A stretch of DNA of 64,000 bases from Vibrio mangrovi. GTDB taxonomy: Bacteria > Pseudomonadota > Gammaproteobacteria > Enterobacterales > Vibrionaceae. The stretch covers positions 1,488,001-1,552,000 of the forward strand of contig NZ_AP024883.1 in NCBI RefSeq assembly GCF_024346955.1. The letters run 5' to 3'. The notes under the pieces are model-generated. The model saw only the letters and a list, made by a program, of their open reading frames with translations, did not search any database and was not told where the DNA came from. A program made the position numbers and the translations under genes. Shown in pieces: positions 26,255 to 33,662 of the stretch; position 1 is the stretch's first letter; each line of letters begins with the position of its first letter.

Positions 26255-27124
26255 TCAAAACATTGTCATCTGATCATTCTGCTCTGAACCGGGAAAGGGC
26301 GGCAAATCCGGCAGCCGGATGTGTTGTTGTAACTGATGATAGAGATGTTGTGCCAGTTCGGGAGCCAACTGATTGTCCGGGGTATGAATCATCAGATAAG
26401 GTTGTTTTCCCTGAGCGATCCATTCAGGAAGTTTTTGCAGCCAGGGAGTAAAAAAGGTGTCGTTGTGTGTGATGTCCGGATGGCCGATAAATCGGATCAT
26501 CGGAGTGTTCCCGGTTGAAATGGCATGGACTGGAACGCGGGGTTTCTTCTTCTGGGCATCGATCACCGCATCGGTTTCCGGAAGGGCAGCAAAAACTGGT
26601 CGGCTATCCATGATAATCCGGTCGGTCTGTGTTTCAGCCAGCCATTGGTTGAACTGTTTTTCTTCCGGACCCTTTTGGAAAAATGCCGGATGACGGACTT
26701 CCACTCCAAGAGGAAAGCTGGTCGGGAAATAACGGCAAAATCGTTTGAGAGCGGGGAGGTGCTCCGGGCCGAAAGCTGCCGGCAATTGAATCGTCCATAA
26801 TCCGACCCGTTCATGAAGTGGTGCCATCAGCTGCATAAAGTGATTCAGTAAATCTTCACAGCCTTTGAGCATCAGCTCATGAGTGATCTGCTTCGGTAGT
26901 TTAAAGGTGAACCTGAAGTCTGGTCCGGTGGCAGCTTTCCAGTTTGCAACTGTTGTCGGTGAAGGAGATGCATAGAATGTTGTATTCCCTTCAACGGTAT
27001 GAAAAACTTGTGCGTACTTTTCCAGACGACCGGATGCGGGCGTCCCTCGTCCATACAGGGTTTGTTGCCATTGTGGGTGTGACCAGAGAGTCAGCCCGAG
27101 TCGAATTGGGAGCGGGTTTGTCAT
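26255..27124 (-). CDS. yecE: DUF72 protein YecE
   Basis: TIM-barrel-like DUF72 protein of unknown biochemical function, 289 residues. The N-terminal pattern RLGLTLWSHPQW, EGNTTFYASPSP and FRFTFKLPKQITHEL and the internal VEVRHPAFF are typical. As in E. coli, it lies beside cmoA-cmoB and is divergent from aspS here. A role linked to tRNA or translation is only suggested by neighbours. Confidence 0.88.
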   Translation of the reverse strand: MTNPLPIRLGLTLWSHPQWQQTLYGRGTPASGRLEKYAQVFHTVEGNTTFYASPSPTTVANWKAATGPDFRFTFKLPKQITHELMLKGCEDLLNHFMQLMAPLHERVGLWTIQLPAAFGPEHLPALKRFCRYFPTSFPLGVEVRHPAFFQKGPEEKQFNQWLAETQTDRIIMDSRPVFAALPETDAVIDAQKKKPRVPVHAISTGNTPMIRFIGHPDITHNDTFFTPWLQKLPEWIAQGKQPYLMIHTPDNQLAPELAQHLYHQLQQHIRLPDLPPFPGSEQNDQMTMF

Positions 27125-27162
27125 CTTTTTGATTTAATTTGTGCCAAATGCGCGATATCGTT

Positions 27163-27192
27163 TTGAAGAAGCCGGTCTTTTAGCGCTATAAT
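27163..27192 (+). promoter_or_regulatory. Sigma-70 promoter for aspS
   Basis: -35 TTGAAG (27163-27168), 18-bp spacer, perfect -10 TATAAT (27187-27192). It lies about 265 bp before the aspS start codon, predicting a long leader. Confidence 0.7.
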
Positions 27193-27279
27193 CAGCGCCT
27201 ATTTTTTTGTACAGTTATCGTTTGTACGATGACTCCGTACTCAGCCGTTGCCTCGGGCGGCTTTCCGGGCTCATATTGT

Positions 27280-27323
27280 TATCAAATACAACTTTGCTAT
27301 CAAATACAACTTTGTTATCAAAG
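27280..27323 (+). repeat. 18-bp tandem repeat in the aspS leader
   Basis: TATCAAATACAACTTTGC (27280-27297) is followed at once by the same unit with one change at its last base (27298-27315) and by the first seven bases of a third copy (27316-27322). It lies in the predicted untranslated leader of aspS. It may be a simple slippage duplication; no function is evident. Confidence 0.85.
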
Positions 27324-27464
27324 GCTGAATCGGTATTGTATGCCGGAATCATATTGTTGAACAGTAGCACGGTTATTTAGAATATTTGTTGTTGTCTGCT
27401 TTCAGAATAAATTAAAGCAGGCAGTGAAGGTTTGAATCAGTTATTGGAAATTGGGAAACTCATT

Positions 27465-29237
27465 ATGCGTAGCCATTATTGTGGTCACCTGAACAAGTCC
27501 CTTGTCGGACAAAATGTAGAACTTTGCGGTTGGGTGAATCGTCGTCGGGATTTAGGCGGTCTGATTTTTATTGATATGCGAGATCGTGAAGGGCTGGTTC
27601 AGGTTGTTGTTGACCCGGATATGGCAGAAGTATTTGAAGTGGCGAACCAGCTGCGTAGTGAATTCTGTATCCGTCTGACAGGAGAAGTCAGAGCTCGTCC
27701 GGAGAGTCAGATTAACCGTGATATGGTAACCGGTGAAGTTGAAATTCTGGCAACTCAACTGGAGATTATCAACCGCTCTGATGTATTACCGCTGGATTTT
27801 AATCAGAAGAATACAGAAGAACAGCGGCTGAAGTATCGTTATCTCGATTTACGTCGTCCTGAAATGAGTGATCGCATTAAGTTGCGCGCCCGGGCTTCCA
27901 GTTTTGTGCGCCGTTTCCTCGATGGACAGGGATTCCTGGATATTGAAACGCCGGTTCTGACTAAAGCAACACCGGAAGGTGCGCGTGACTATCTGGTTCC
28001 GAGCCGGGTGCACAAAGGTAAGTTTTATGCGTTGCCGCAATCTCCGCAATTGTTTAAGCAGTTGCTGATGATGTCCGGATTTGATCGTTACTATCAGATT
28101 GTAAAATGTTTCCGTGATGAAGATTTACGGGCGGATCGCCAGCCTGAATTCACACAGATCGATATTGAAACCTCGTTCATGTCCGCAGATGAAGTCCGTG
28201 CTGTGACAGAAAAAATGATCCGGGAAATGTGGCAGGAGTTGTTGGATGTCAATCTGGGAGAGTTCCCGGTGATGGCATACAGCGAAGCGATGCGCCGTTT
28301 TGGTAGTGACAAACCGGATCTGCGTAACCCGCTAGAGTTGGTTGATGTTGCTGATTTAGTGAAAGACGTTGAGTTCAAAGTGTTCTCCGGACCGGCCAAT
28401 GATCCGAAAGGCCGGGTTGCTGTGATTCGGGTTCCGGGTGGGGCGAGTCTGACCCGTAAACAGATCGACGGATACGGTGAATACGTTTCTATCTATGGCG
28501 CGAAAGGGCTGGCATGGATGAAAGTTAATGACCGGGCTGCGGGAATGGAAGGAATTCAGTCTCCGGTAGCTAAGTTTTTGTCTGAATCTGTCATTGAGGC
28601 TATTCTGGAACGAACTCAGGCGCAAAGCGGCGATATTATTCTGTTTGGTGCAGATAAGACTGGTGTTGTCTCTGAAGCACTGGGTGCATTACGCTTGAAA
28701 CTGGGAACTGATTTAGCTCTGACGGATGAGTCTGTCTGGGCTCCTTTGTGGGTGGTAGATTTCCCGATGTTTGAAGAAGATGATGAAGGCCAGCTTCATG
28801 CAATGCACCATCCGTTTACATCGCCTCTGGGTGTTACACCTGACGAGCTGAAAGCCAATCCGGCAGGTGTCAATTCTAATGCCTACGATATGGTACTGAA
28901 CGGTTATGAAGTTGGTGGTGGCTCGGTTCGGATCCATGATTCGGCGATGCAGACCACGGTGTTTGATATTTTAGGCATCAAGGAAGATGAACAGCGTCAG
29001 AAGTTCGGCTTCCTGCTGGATGCTTTAAAATATGGTACACCACCACATGCAGGTCTGGCATTTGGCCTTGACCGTCTGGTGATGTTGCTTTGCGGAACCG
29101 AAAACATCCGTGATGTGATTGCGTTTCCGAAGACAACGGCAGCAGCCTGTCTGATGACAGAAGCTCCGAGTGAGGCGAATCCGGCAGCTCTTGAAGAGCT
29201 GGCTATTGCAGTTCGTGCAAAAACGGAAAATAGTTAA
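27465..29237 (+). CDS. aspS: Aspartyl-tRNA synthetase
   Basis: Class II synthetase charging tRNA-Asp. The ATG at 27465 gives MRSHYCGHLNKSLVGQNVEL and 590 residues, the same as E. coli; the frame extends upstream to 27432 without homology. N-terminal OB-fold anticodon-binding domain (CGWVNRRRDLGGLIFIDMRD), motif 2 region FRDEDLRADRQPEFTQID, bacterial insertion (GAD) domain, and motif 3 GLAFGLDRLVMLL. A strong terminator follows the stop. Confidence 0.98.
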   Translation: MRSHYCGHLNKSLVGQNVELCGWVNRRRDLGGLIFIDMRDREGLVQVVVDPDMAEVFEVANQLRSEFCIRLTGEVRARPESQINRDMVTGEVEILATQLEIINRSDVLPLDFNQKNTEEQRLKYRYLDLRRPEMSDRIKLRARASSFVRRFLDGQGFLDIETPVLTKATPEGARDYLVPSRVHKGKFYALPQSPQLFKQLLMMSGFDRYYQIVKCFRDEDLRADRQPEFTQIDIETSFMSADEVRAVTEKMIREMWQELLDVNLGEFPVMAYSEAMRRFGSDKPDLRNPLELVDVADLVKDVEFKVFSGPANDPKGRVAVIRVPGGASLTRKQIDGYGEYVSIYGAKGLAWMKVNDRAAGMEGIQSPVAKFLSESVIEAILERTQAQSGDIILFGADKTGVVSEALGALRLKLGTDLALTDESVWAPLWVVDFPMFEEDDEGQLHAMHHPFTSPLGVTPDELKANPAGVNSNAYDMVLNGYEVGGGSVRIHDSAMQTTVFDILGIKEDEQRQKFGFLLDALKYGTPPHAGLAFGLDRLVMLLCGTENIRDVIAFPKTTAAACLMTEAPSEANPAALEELAIAVRAKTENS

Positions 29238-29254
29238 TTCCGCTGAATAAGAAG

Positions 29255-29281
29255 AAAGGTGGCTGTGAGCCACCTTTTTCG
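29255..29281 (+). terminator. Intrinsic terminator of aspS
   Basis: Ten-base-pair stem AAAGGTGGCT/AGCCACCTTT with a 3-nt loop and a T tract, 17 bp after the aspS stop. Confidence 0.92.
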
Positions 29282-29365
29282 TTTTTAGCGCTTGCACAAG
29301 AGATTAATTGAATAGGTAACCTGATTTATACTGGTGTTACCTGATGTGAGATACAGGAAAATACT

Positions 29366-29953
29366 TTGGCCCAGATGTATTTTTATTACTCTGCGATGAA
29401 TGCGGGGAAATCAACCACACTGCTGCAATCTTCTTTTAATTACCGGGAGCGCGGGATGAACCCGGTGATTTATACGGCGGCGATAGATGATCGGTACGGC
29501 ATTGGGAAAATCAGTTCTCGAATCGGGCTGGAAGAGGACGCTTACCTTTTCAATGACTCTTCAGATCTGTTTCAGGAAATTGACCAGTTGCATCAGCAGA
29601 TGAAGGTCGATTGCATTTTGATTGATGAATGCCAGTTTTTGTCGAAAGCACAGGCATATCAACTGACTGATGTAGTTGATTTGCTTGGAATTCCGGTTCT
29701 CTGCTATGGACTGAGATCTGATTTTAAAGGTGAATTGTTTCCGGGAAGCCAGTATTTACTAGCCTGGGCAGATAAACTGGTTGAACTGAAAACAATTTGT
29801 CATTGCGGTAAAAAAGCCAATATGGTGGTTCGGGTAGATGCGCAGGGGCAGCCGATTGCAGAAGGTGACCAGATTGATATTGGCGGGAATGACCGCTATG
29901 TCTCTGTATGCCGCCGACATTATAAGGAAGCGCTTGGGCGTCTTCCATCCTGA
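29366..29953 (+). CDS. tdk: Thymidine kinase
   Basis: Phosphorylates thymidine with ATP (salvage). 195 residues. P-loop SAMNAGKST near residues 9-17, the DECQF motif, the lasso-binding VCYG-type segment LCYGLRSDF, and zinc-binding cysteines CHCGKKA and VCRRHY. The start is TTG at 29366 (an AGGAA ribosome-binding site 8 nt upstream); this gives MAQMYFYYSAMNAGKS, matching the E. coli N-terminus MAQLYFYYSAMNAGKS, so the unusual start codon is well supported. Confidence 0.96.
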   Translation: MAQMYFYYSAMNAGKSTTLLQSSFNYRERGMNPVIYTAAIDDRYGIGKISSRIGLEEDAYLFNDSSDLFQEIDQLHQQMKVDCILIDECQFLSKAQAYQLTDVVDLLGIPVLCYGLRSDFKGELFPGSQYLLAWADKLVELKTICHCGKKANMVVRVDAQGQPIAEGDQIDIGGNDRYVSVCRRHYKEALGRLPS

Positions 29954-29978
29954 CTTTCCTAGGGCAATGCTCTAAGCG

Positions 29979-30806
29979 TTAAAGACAGCGCAATGCGTCC
30001 AGTGTATGCTGATAATGGAATACATAACCACAGCGGCAGAGCTTGTCGCTGCTGATTTGTTTATCTTCCTGAGCAACAACCGGAGGCAAATCTGCTTCTG
30101 ACGAAACGACATTTAAAGCAGCCTGATAGAATTCAGCTTTGCTGACGGTCTCCGGGGTTGTCACATTGAAAACGCCGGAAAGTTCTTTTTCAAGCACATA
30201 GCGAATGCTGCCGATGGCATCATCGAGATGAAGTATATTGGCTGGGGCCAGATAGCTGACTTGTTTGAGTTTTGGCACAAACCGGGCCGGGTGGCGTTTC
30301 GGACCGATTAAACCGCTAAAGCGTAGAATGGCGTAATCCAGGCCGCTGTCAATGACATGCTGCTCCGCGGTCAGCAAGACTTTAGCTGATGCGCTGAAAT
30401 CGGGGTTCCCCTGAGCCTGTTCCAGACTGGCATCCTGTTCCGTCATTATGCCGGAGTGGTTGGGATAAACTCCGGTGGTACTGATCATGACCAGTTTTTC
30501 TACTCCGGCGATTTGACACTGTTCAACCAGATAATTCCAGTAGTGGGCGTATTCATCCTGTTTATGTTGTCGGAATCCCGGAGGAAAACAGCCGATGACA
30601 ATTTCTGTGTTTTGTGCTGTAAGCGTTTCGGATAATGGTTGCTCGGGCTGCTCGAAATGGAAACAAAAACTACGGATCCCCTGAAGTCTCAGAGAATCCG
30701 CCCCTTCCGGCGTCGTCTTACTGGCAAAAACCCGGCAAGAGTCAGACAGATGTTGTGTCAGTGGTAAACCAAGCCAACCGGCACCAATGATTGTTACTCG
30801 TTTCAT
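29979..30806 (-). CDS. NAD(P)-binding SDR protein, YeeZ-like
   Basis: A 275-residue extended SDR-type protein with N-terminal Rossmann motif IIGAGWLGLPL and the active-site-like region STTGVYPNHSG. It resembles E. coli YeeZ, an uncharacterised NAD-dependent epimerase/dehydratase-like protein. The substrate is unknown. It is convergent with tdk (25 bp between stops). Confidence 0.8.
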   Translation of the reverse strand: MKRVTIIGAGWLGLPLTQHLSDSCRVFASKTTPEGADSLRLQGIRSFCFHFEQPEQPLSETLTAQNTEIVIGCFPPGFRQHKQDEYAHYWNYLVEQCQIAGVEKLVMISTTGVYPNHSGIMTEQDASLEQAQGNPDFSASAKVLLTAEQHVIDSGLDYAILRFSGLIGPKRHPARFVPKLKQVSYLAPANILHLDDAIGSIRYVLEKELSGVFNVTTPETVSKAEFYQAALNVVSSEADLPPVVAQEDKQISSDKLCRCGYVFHYQHTLDALRCL

Positions 30807-30845
30807 ATTATATGCCGTTTTTATTCAGAGTCCTTTAGCGGAAGT

Positions 30846-31079
30846 TTACGGTGTCAGTACCCGGAGAATCCGGTCCGCATATTGAGCGACTTCAATGCCT
30901 TCATCCGTAAGATAACCACCATCCGGATGAGTACAGAGGTTTTTCTGGTACAGGCTTTCTACCGCATCCTGCGTTTTTTTCTCTGCGGTTTTATGAACTT
31001 TGATCCCAGTATCACGACTATTCAGATCAAACTGAAGCAGTAGATTGAGTTCATTGAGTTGCTGCTGATTAAATTTCAT
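30846..31079 (-). CDS. Small conserved protein, TIGR02647-like
   Basis: A 77-residue protein starting MKFNQQQLNELNLLLQFDL at 31079; the frame continues upstream to 31118 without support. It has a pattern I recall from the uncharacterised gammaproteobacterial family TIGR02647, with a winged-helix-like C-terminus (YLTDEGIEVAQYADRIL). Function unknown; a DNA-binding role is possible but unproven. It lies 39 bp upstream of the YeeZ-like gene on the same strand. Confidence 0.7.
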   Translation of the reverse strand: MKFNQQQLNELNLLLQFDLNSRDTGIKVHKTAEKKTQDAVESLYQKNLCTHPDGGYLTDEGIEVAQYADRILRVLTP

Positions 31080-31265
31080 GGTCGTCTCGTCTGTTAACCC
31101 ATAATATGGCATTACCATAGAAATAACTGCTTTTTATCGCAACATTTGAATGTTGAAAGTGTTATGTCGAGGGAGAATCATGAATATTCAGTGGTACTTA
31201 TCTATTGTTGGTCTATCAATTTGAATGCAAAATAGGCAAACAATTCAAAAAGCAAAAAATTTATG

Positions 31266-31293
31266 TTGACTGCATGGGGTGAATCCGTAGAAT
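31266..31293 (+). promoter_or_regulatory. Promoter of the tRNA cluster
   Basis: -35 TTGACT (31266-31271), 16-bp spacer, -10 TAGAAT (31288-31293), about 50 bp before the first tRNA. A good sigma-70 match placed as expected for a tRNA operon. Confidence 0.75.
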
Positions 31294-31344
31294 GCAATCC
31301 CGTGTCAGAGAGGACGAGCAAGTCTCAGTACTCATCTGAACAGT

Positions 31345-31418
31345 GGCGCGTTGGCAGAGTGGCTATGCAGCGGATTGCAAATCCGTGGACCTCGGTTCGA
31401 CTCCGGGACGCGCCTCCA
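31345..31418 (+). tRNA. tRNA-Cys (anticodon GCA)
   Basis: 74-nt cloverleaf with acceptor GGCGCGT/ACGCGCC, anticodon loop TTGCAAA on the stem GGAT/ATCC, T-loop GGTTCGACTCC and encoded CCA end. First of four tandem tRNAs. Confidence 0.97.
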
Positions 31419-31444
31419 TTACTTCTATCTGTAAAGAAGTAAAT

Positions 31445-31520
31445 GCGACACTAGCTCAGTTGGTAGAGCGCAACCTTGCCAAGGTTGAGGTCACGAGTTC
31501 GAACCTCGTGTGTCGCTCCA
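31445..31520 (+). tRNA. tRNA-Gly (anticodon GCC), copy 1
   Basis: 76-nt cloverleaf; acceptor GCGACAC/GTGTCGC, anticodon loop TTGCCAA, T-arm CGAGTTCGAACCTCG, encoded CCA. Nearly identical to copy 2 at 31702-31777. Confidence 0.97.
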
Positions 31521-31601
31521 GATTCTCAGTACAGCTTCGGGTTGTATTGAAGATGGTGTTTCTCAAGTTCATTGAAGCATCGCAATAAGTAATTATTGTA
31601 T

Positions 31602-31688
31602 GCCCTGGTGGTGGAATTGGTAGACACAAGGGATTTAAAATCCCTCGGCGTTCGCGCTGTGCCGGTTCAAGTCCGGCCCGGGGCACCA
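31602..31688 (+). tRNA. tRNA-Leu (anticodon TAA)
   Basis: 87-nt tRNA with a long class II variable arm; acceptor GCCCTGG/CCGGGGC, anticodon loop TTTAAAA (anticodon TAA), T-arm CCGGTTCAAGTCCGG, encoded CCA. Confidence 0.97.
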
Positions 31689-31701
31689 TCAAAGTTAAAA
31701 T

Positions 31702-31777
31702 GCGACATTAGCTCAGTTGGTAGAGCGCAACCTTGCCAAGGTTGAGGTCACGAGTTCGAACCTCGTATGTCGCTCCA
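31702..31777 (+). tRNA. tRNA-Gly (anticodon GCC), copy 2
   Basis: 76-nt cloverleaf identical to copy 1 except at the last acceptor pair, where C-G is replaced by T-A (GCGACAT/ATGTCGC). Encoded CCA. Confidence 0.97.
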
Positions 31778-31883
31778 GTCTTTTCCTCTTCTTAGGTTTT
31801 TCTCTGGACTATCTCTGTTTTATTTTTTTACTTGCTGATATCGTTTCAGATCAGATGAGTCGTTTCTTGCTTCCTGAATTGAT

Positions 31884-32381
31884 TCACAGTGTTGCTTCCC
31901 TCAGGTCTTTTAACATCCAGATATCACAGCCGCTATGAATCGTGCCGGTGAGTGGTTGAGACAGATGGGTGAATCCAAACTGCTCGTAGAGTCGGATTGC
32001 TGAGTGCATGCTTGATAGTGTATCGAGATAGCAGCGGTGATAGTTTTTATGTCTGGCATAGTCAAGACAGGTTTGTACGAGTTGTTTGCCGATCCCGAGT
32101 CCCCGGCTTTCCGGGAGTAGAAACAGTTTTTTCAATTCACAAATAACCGGATCGCTGCCAAAAGGAGCAATTCCGCCACCGCCAATGATATTTCCGTTGA
32201 GTAAGGCGACAAAATAGCGGCTTCGGTGTTGATCCAGATAATGTTGGCTCATGTGCATGACTTCCGGATCTGAAGGACCGAAGCCATCTCCGATAGCACC
32301 ATATTCCGAACCGACCTGTTGGATGATTTGGCAAATATCCGCATCCCATTTTGCGCAAATCGGCATAATTTCTACACTCAT
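31884..32381 (-). CDS. GNAT-family N-acetyltransferase
   Basis: A 165-residue acetyltransferase. The acetyl-CoA-binding motif A reads LFLLPESRGLGIGKQLV (R-x-x-G-x-G pattern), followed by YLDTLSSMHSAIRLYEQFGF. The ATG at 32381 is preferred (AGGA 9 nt upstream); the frame starts at 32399. The acceptor substrate is unknown; similar proteins act on small amines or amino acids. It converges on the tRNA cluster. Confidence 0.85.
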   Translation of the reverse strand: MSVEIMPICAKWDADICQIIQQVGSEYGAIGDGFGPSDPEVMHMSQHYLDQHRSRYFVALLNGNIIGGGGIAPFGSDPVICELKKLFLLPESRGLGIGKQLVQTCLDYARHKNYHRCYLDTLSSMHSAIRLYEQFGFTHLSQPLTGTIHSGCDIWMLKDLREATL

Positions 32382-32660
32382 TGAAGACCATCCTGTCATA
32401 TCTGATACGAATTATTGACTGGTTTCAGTCTATCAAAATAAATGCGTTATCAAATTAACAAATGTTAACCAATCAGTAAGGTTAATTTTTGAGCAGAAAA
32501 TTGATGAATAAATGCTCAATAACCACATGAAAAGCGATTACAATTTGGCTTTGTAAGCGGCTTTGGGTACTATGTATAGCTATTTTATCAGACCTAAGAA
32601 TTGTTCGGGAAACCGAGAGAACCTTTGTGGAAACTGCTGAAAAAGGCAGATGAGGAAACG

Positions 32661-33644
32661 ATGCAACATCTACAAGAGATTATTGCCAATGCTAGTACGG
32701 CAATTCAGGCTGCTGACACGCTGAATGCGTTGGACGAAGTCCGTGTTCAGTATCTGGGTAAAAAAGGGGAGCTGACTGCTCAGTTGCAAAATCTGGGTAA
32801 ATTACCGCCAGAAGAACGCCGGACAGCAGGGCAGGAAATCAATGCTGCCAAAAATACAGTTCAGCAAGCCATTTTTGCCAGAAAAGAAGAACTACAGCGT
32901 GCAGAATTAGAACAAAAACTGGCGGCTGAAACGATTGACGTGACGCTACCGGGACGCCGTATTGAAAATGGCGGTATTCATCCGATTACACGGACAATCG
33001 AGCGTATTGAAAGCTTCTTCGGTGAGCTTGGTTTTACAGTTGAGTCCGGCCCGGAGATTGAAGATGATTTCCACAATTTTGATGCATTGAATATCGCAGA
33101 AGATCACCCGGCGAGAACGGACCATGATACCTTTTTCTTTAACCCTAAATTAATGCTCCGGACGCACACTTCTGGTGTACAGATCAGAACGATGGAAGCC
33201 AGTCAGCCACCGCTTCGTTTTATTGCGCCGGGCCGGGTTTACCGGAATGATTACGATCAAACGCATACTCCGATGTTCCACCAGGTAGAAGGTATGCTGA
33301 TTGATGAAAATGTAAACTTTGCTCATTTGAAGGGCATTCTGCATGACTTCTTGTGTAATTTCTTCGAAGAAGAGTTAGAAATCCGTTTCCGTCCTTCTTA
33401 CTTCCCTTTTACTGAACCATCAGCTGAAGTGGATGTGAAGCGGAAAAATGGTAAATGGCTTGAAATTCTGGGATGCGGTATGGTTCACCCGAATGTTCTG
33501 CGTAGTGTTGGTATTGACCCTGAAAAATACTCCGGATTTGCTTTCGGAATCGGTATTGAGCGTCTGACGATGCTTCGTTATGGCGTTAATGATCTGCGGG
33601 CATTTTTCGAAAATGATCTGCGTTTCCTCAAACAGTTCAAGTAA
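32661..33644 (+). CDS. pheS: Phenylalanyl-tRNA synthetase alpha subunit
   Basis: Catalytic alpha subunit of the alpha2-beta2 class II enzyme. The ATG at 32661, after GAGGAAACG, gives MQHLQEIIANASTAI and 327 residues, as in E. coli; the upstream frame from 32601 is non-homologous. N-terminal coiled coil, then the class II core with GPEIEDDFHNFDALN, PGRVYRNDYDQTHTPMFHQ (motif 2) and GFAFGIGIERLTMLRYG (motif 3). No Phe-rich leader peptide or attenuator was recognised in the 260 bp upstream. pheT follows by 18 bp. Confidence 0.98.
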   Translation: MQHLQEIIANASTAIQAADTLNALDEVRVQYLGKKGELTAQLQNLGKLPPEERRTAGQEINAAKNTVQQAIFARKEELQRAELEQKLAAETIDVTLPGRRIENGGIHPITRTIERIESFFGELGFTVESGPEIEDDFHNFDALNIAEDHPARTDHDTFFFNPKLMLRTHTSGVQIRTMEASQPPLRFIAPGRVYRNDYDQTHTPMFHQVEGMLIDENVNFAHLKGILHDFLCNFFEEELEIRFRPSYFPFTEPSAEVDVKRKNGKWLEILGCGMVHPNVLRSVGIDPEKYSGFAFGIGIERLTMLRYGVNDLRAFFENDLRFLKQFK

Positions 33645-33662
33645 TTCAGGGGTGAAATTAGA

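Noticed and set aside
32400..32660. Possible pheS attenuator with Phe-rich leader peptide
   Set aside because: No short frame with consecutive Phe codons and no terminator/antiterminator pair was visible.
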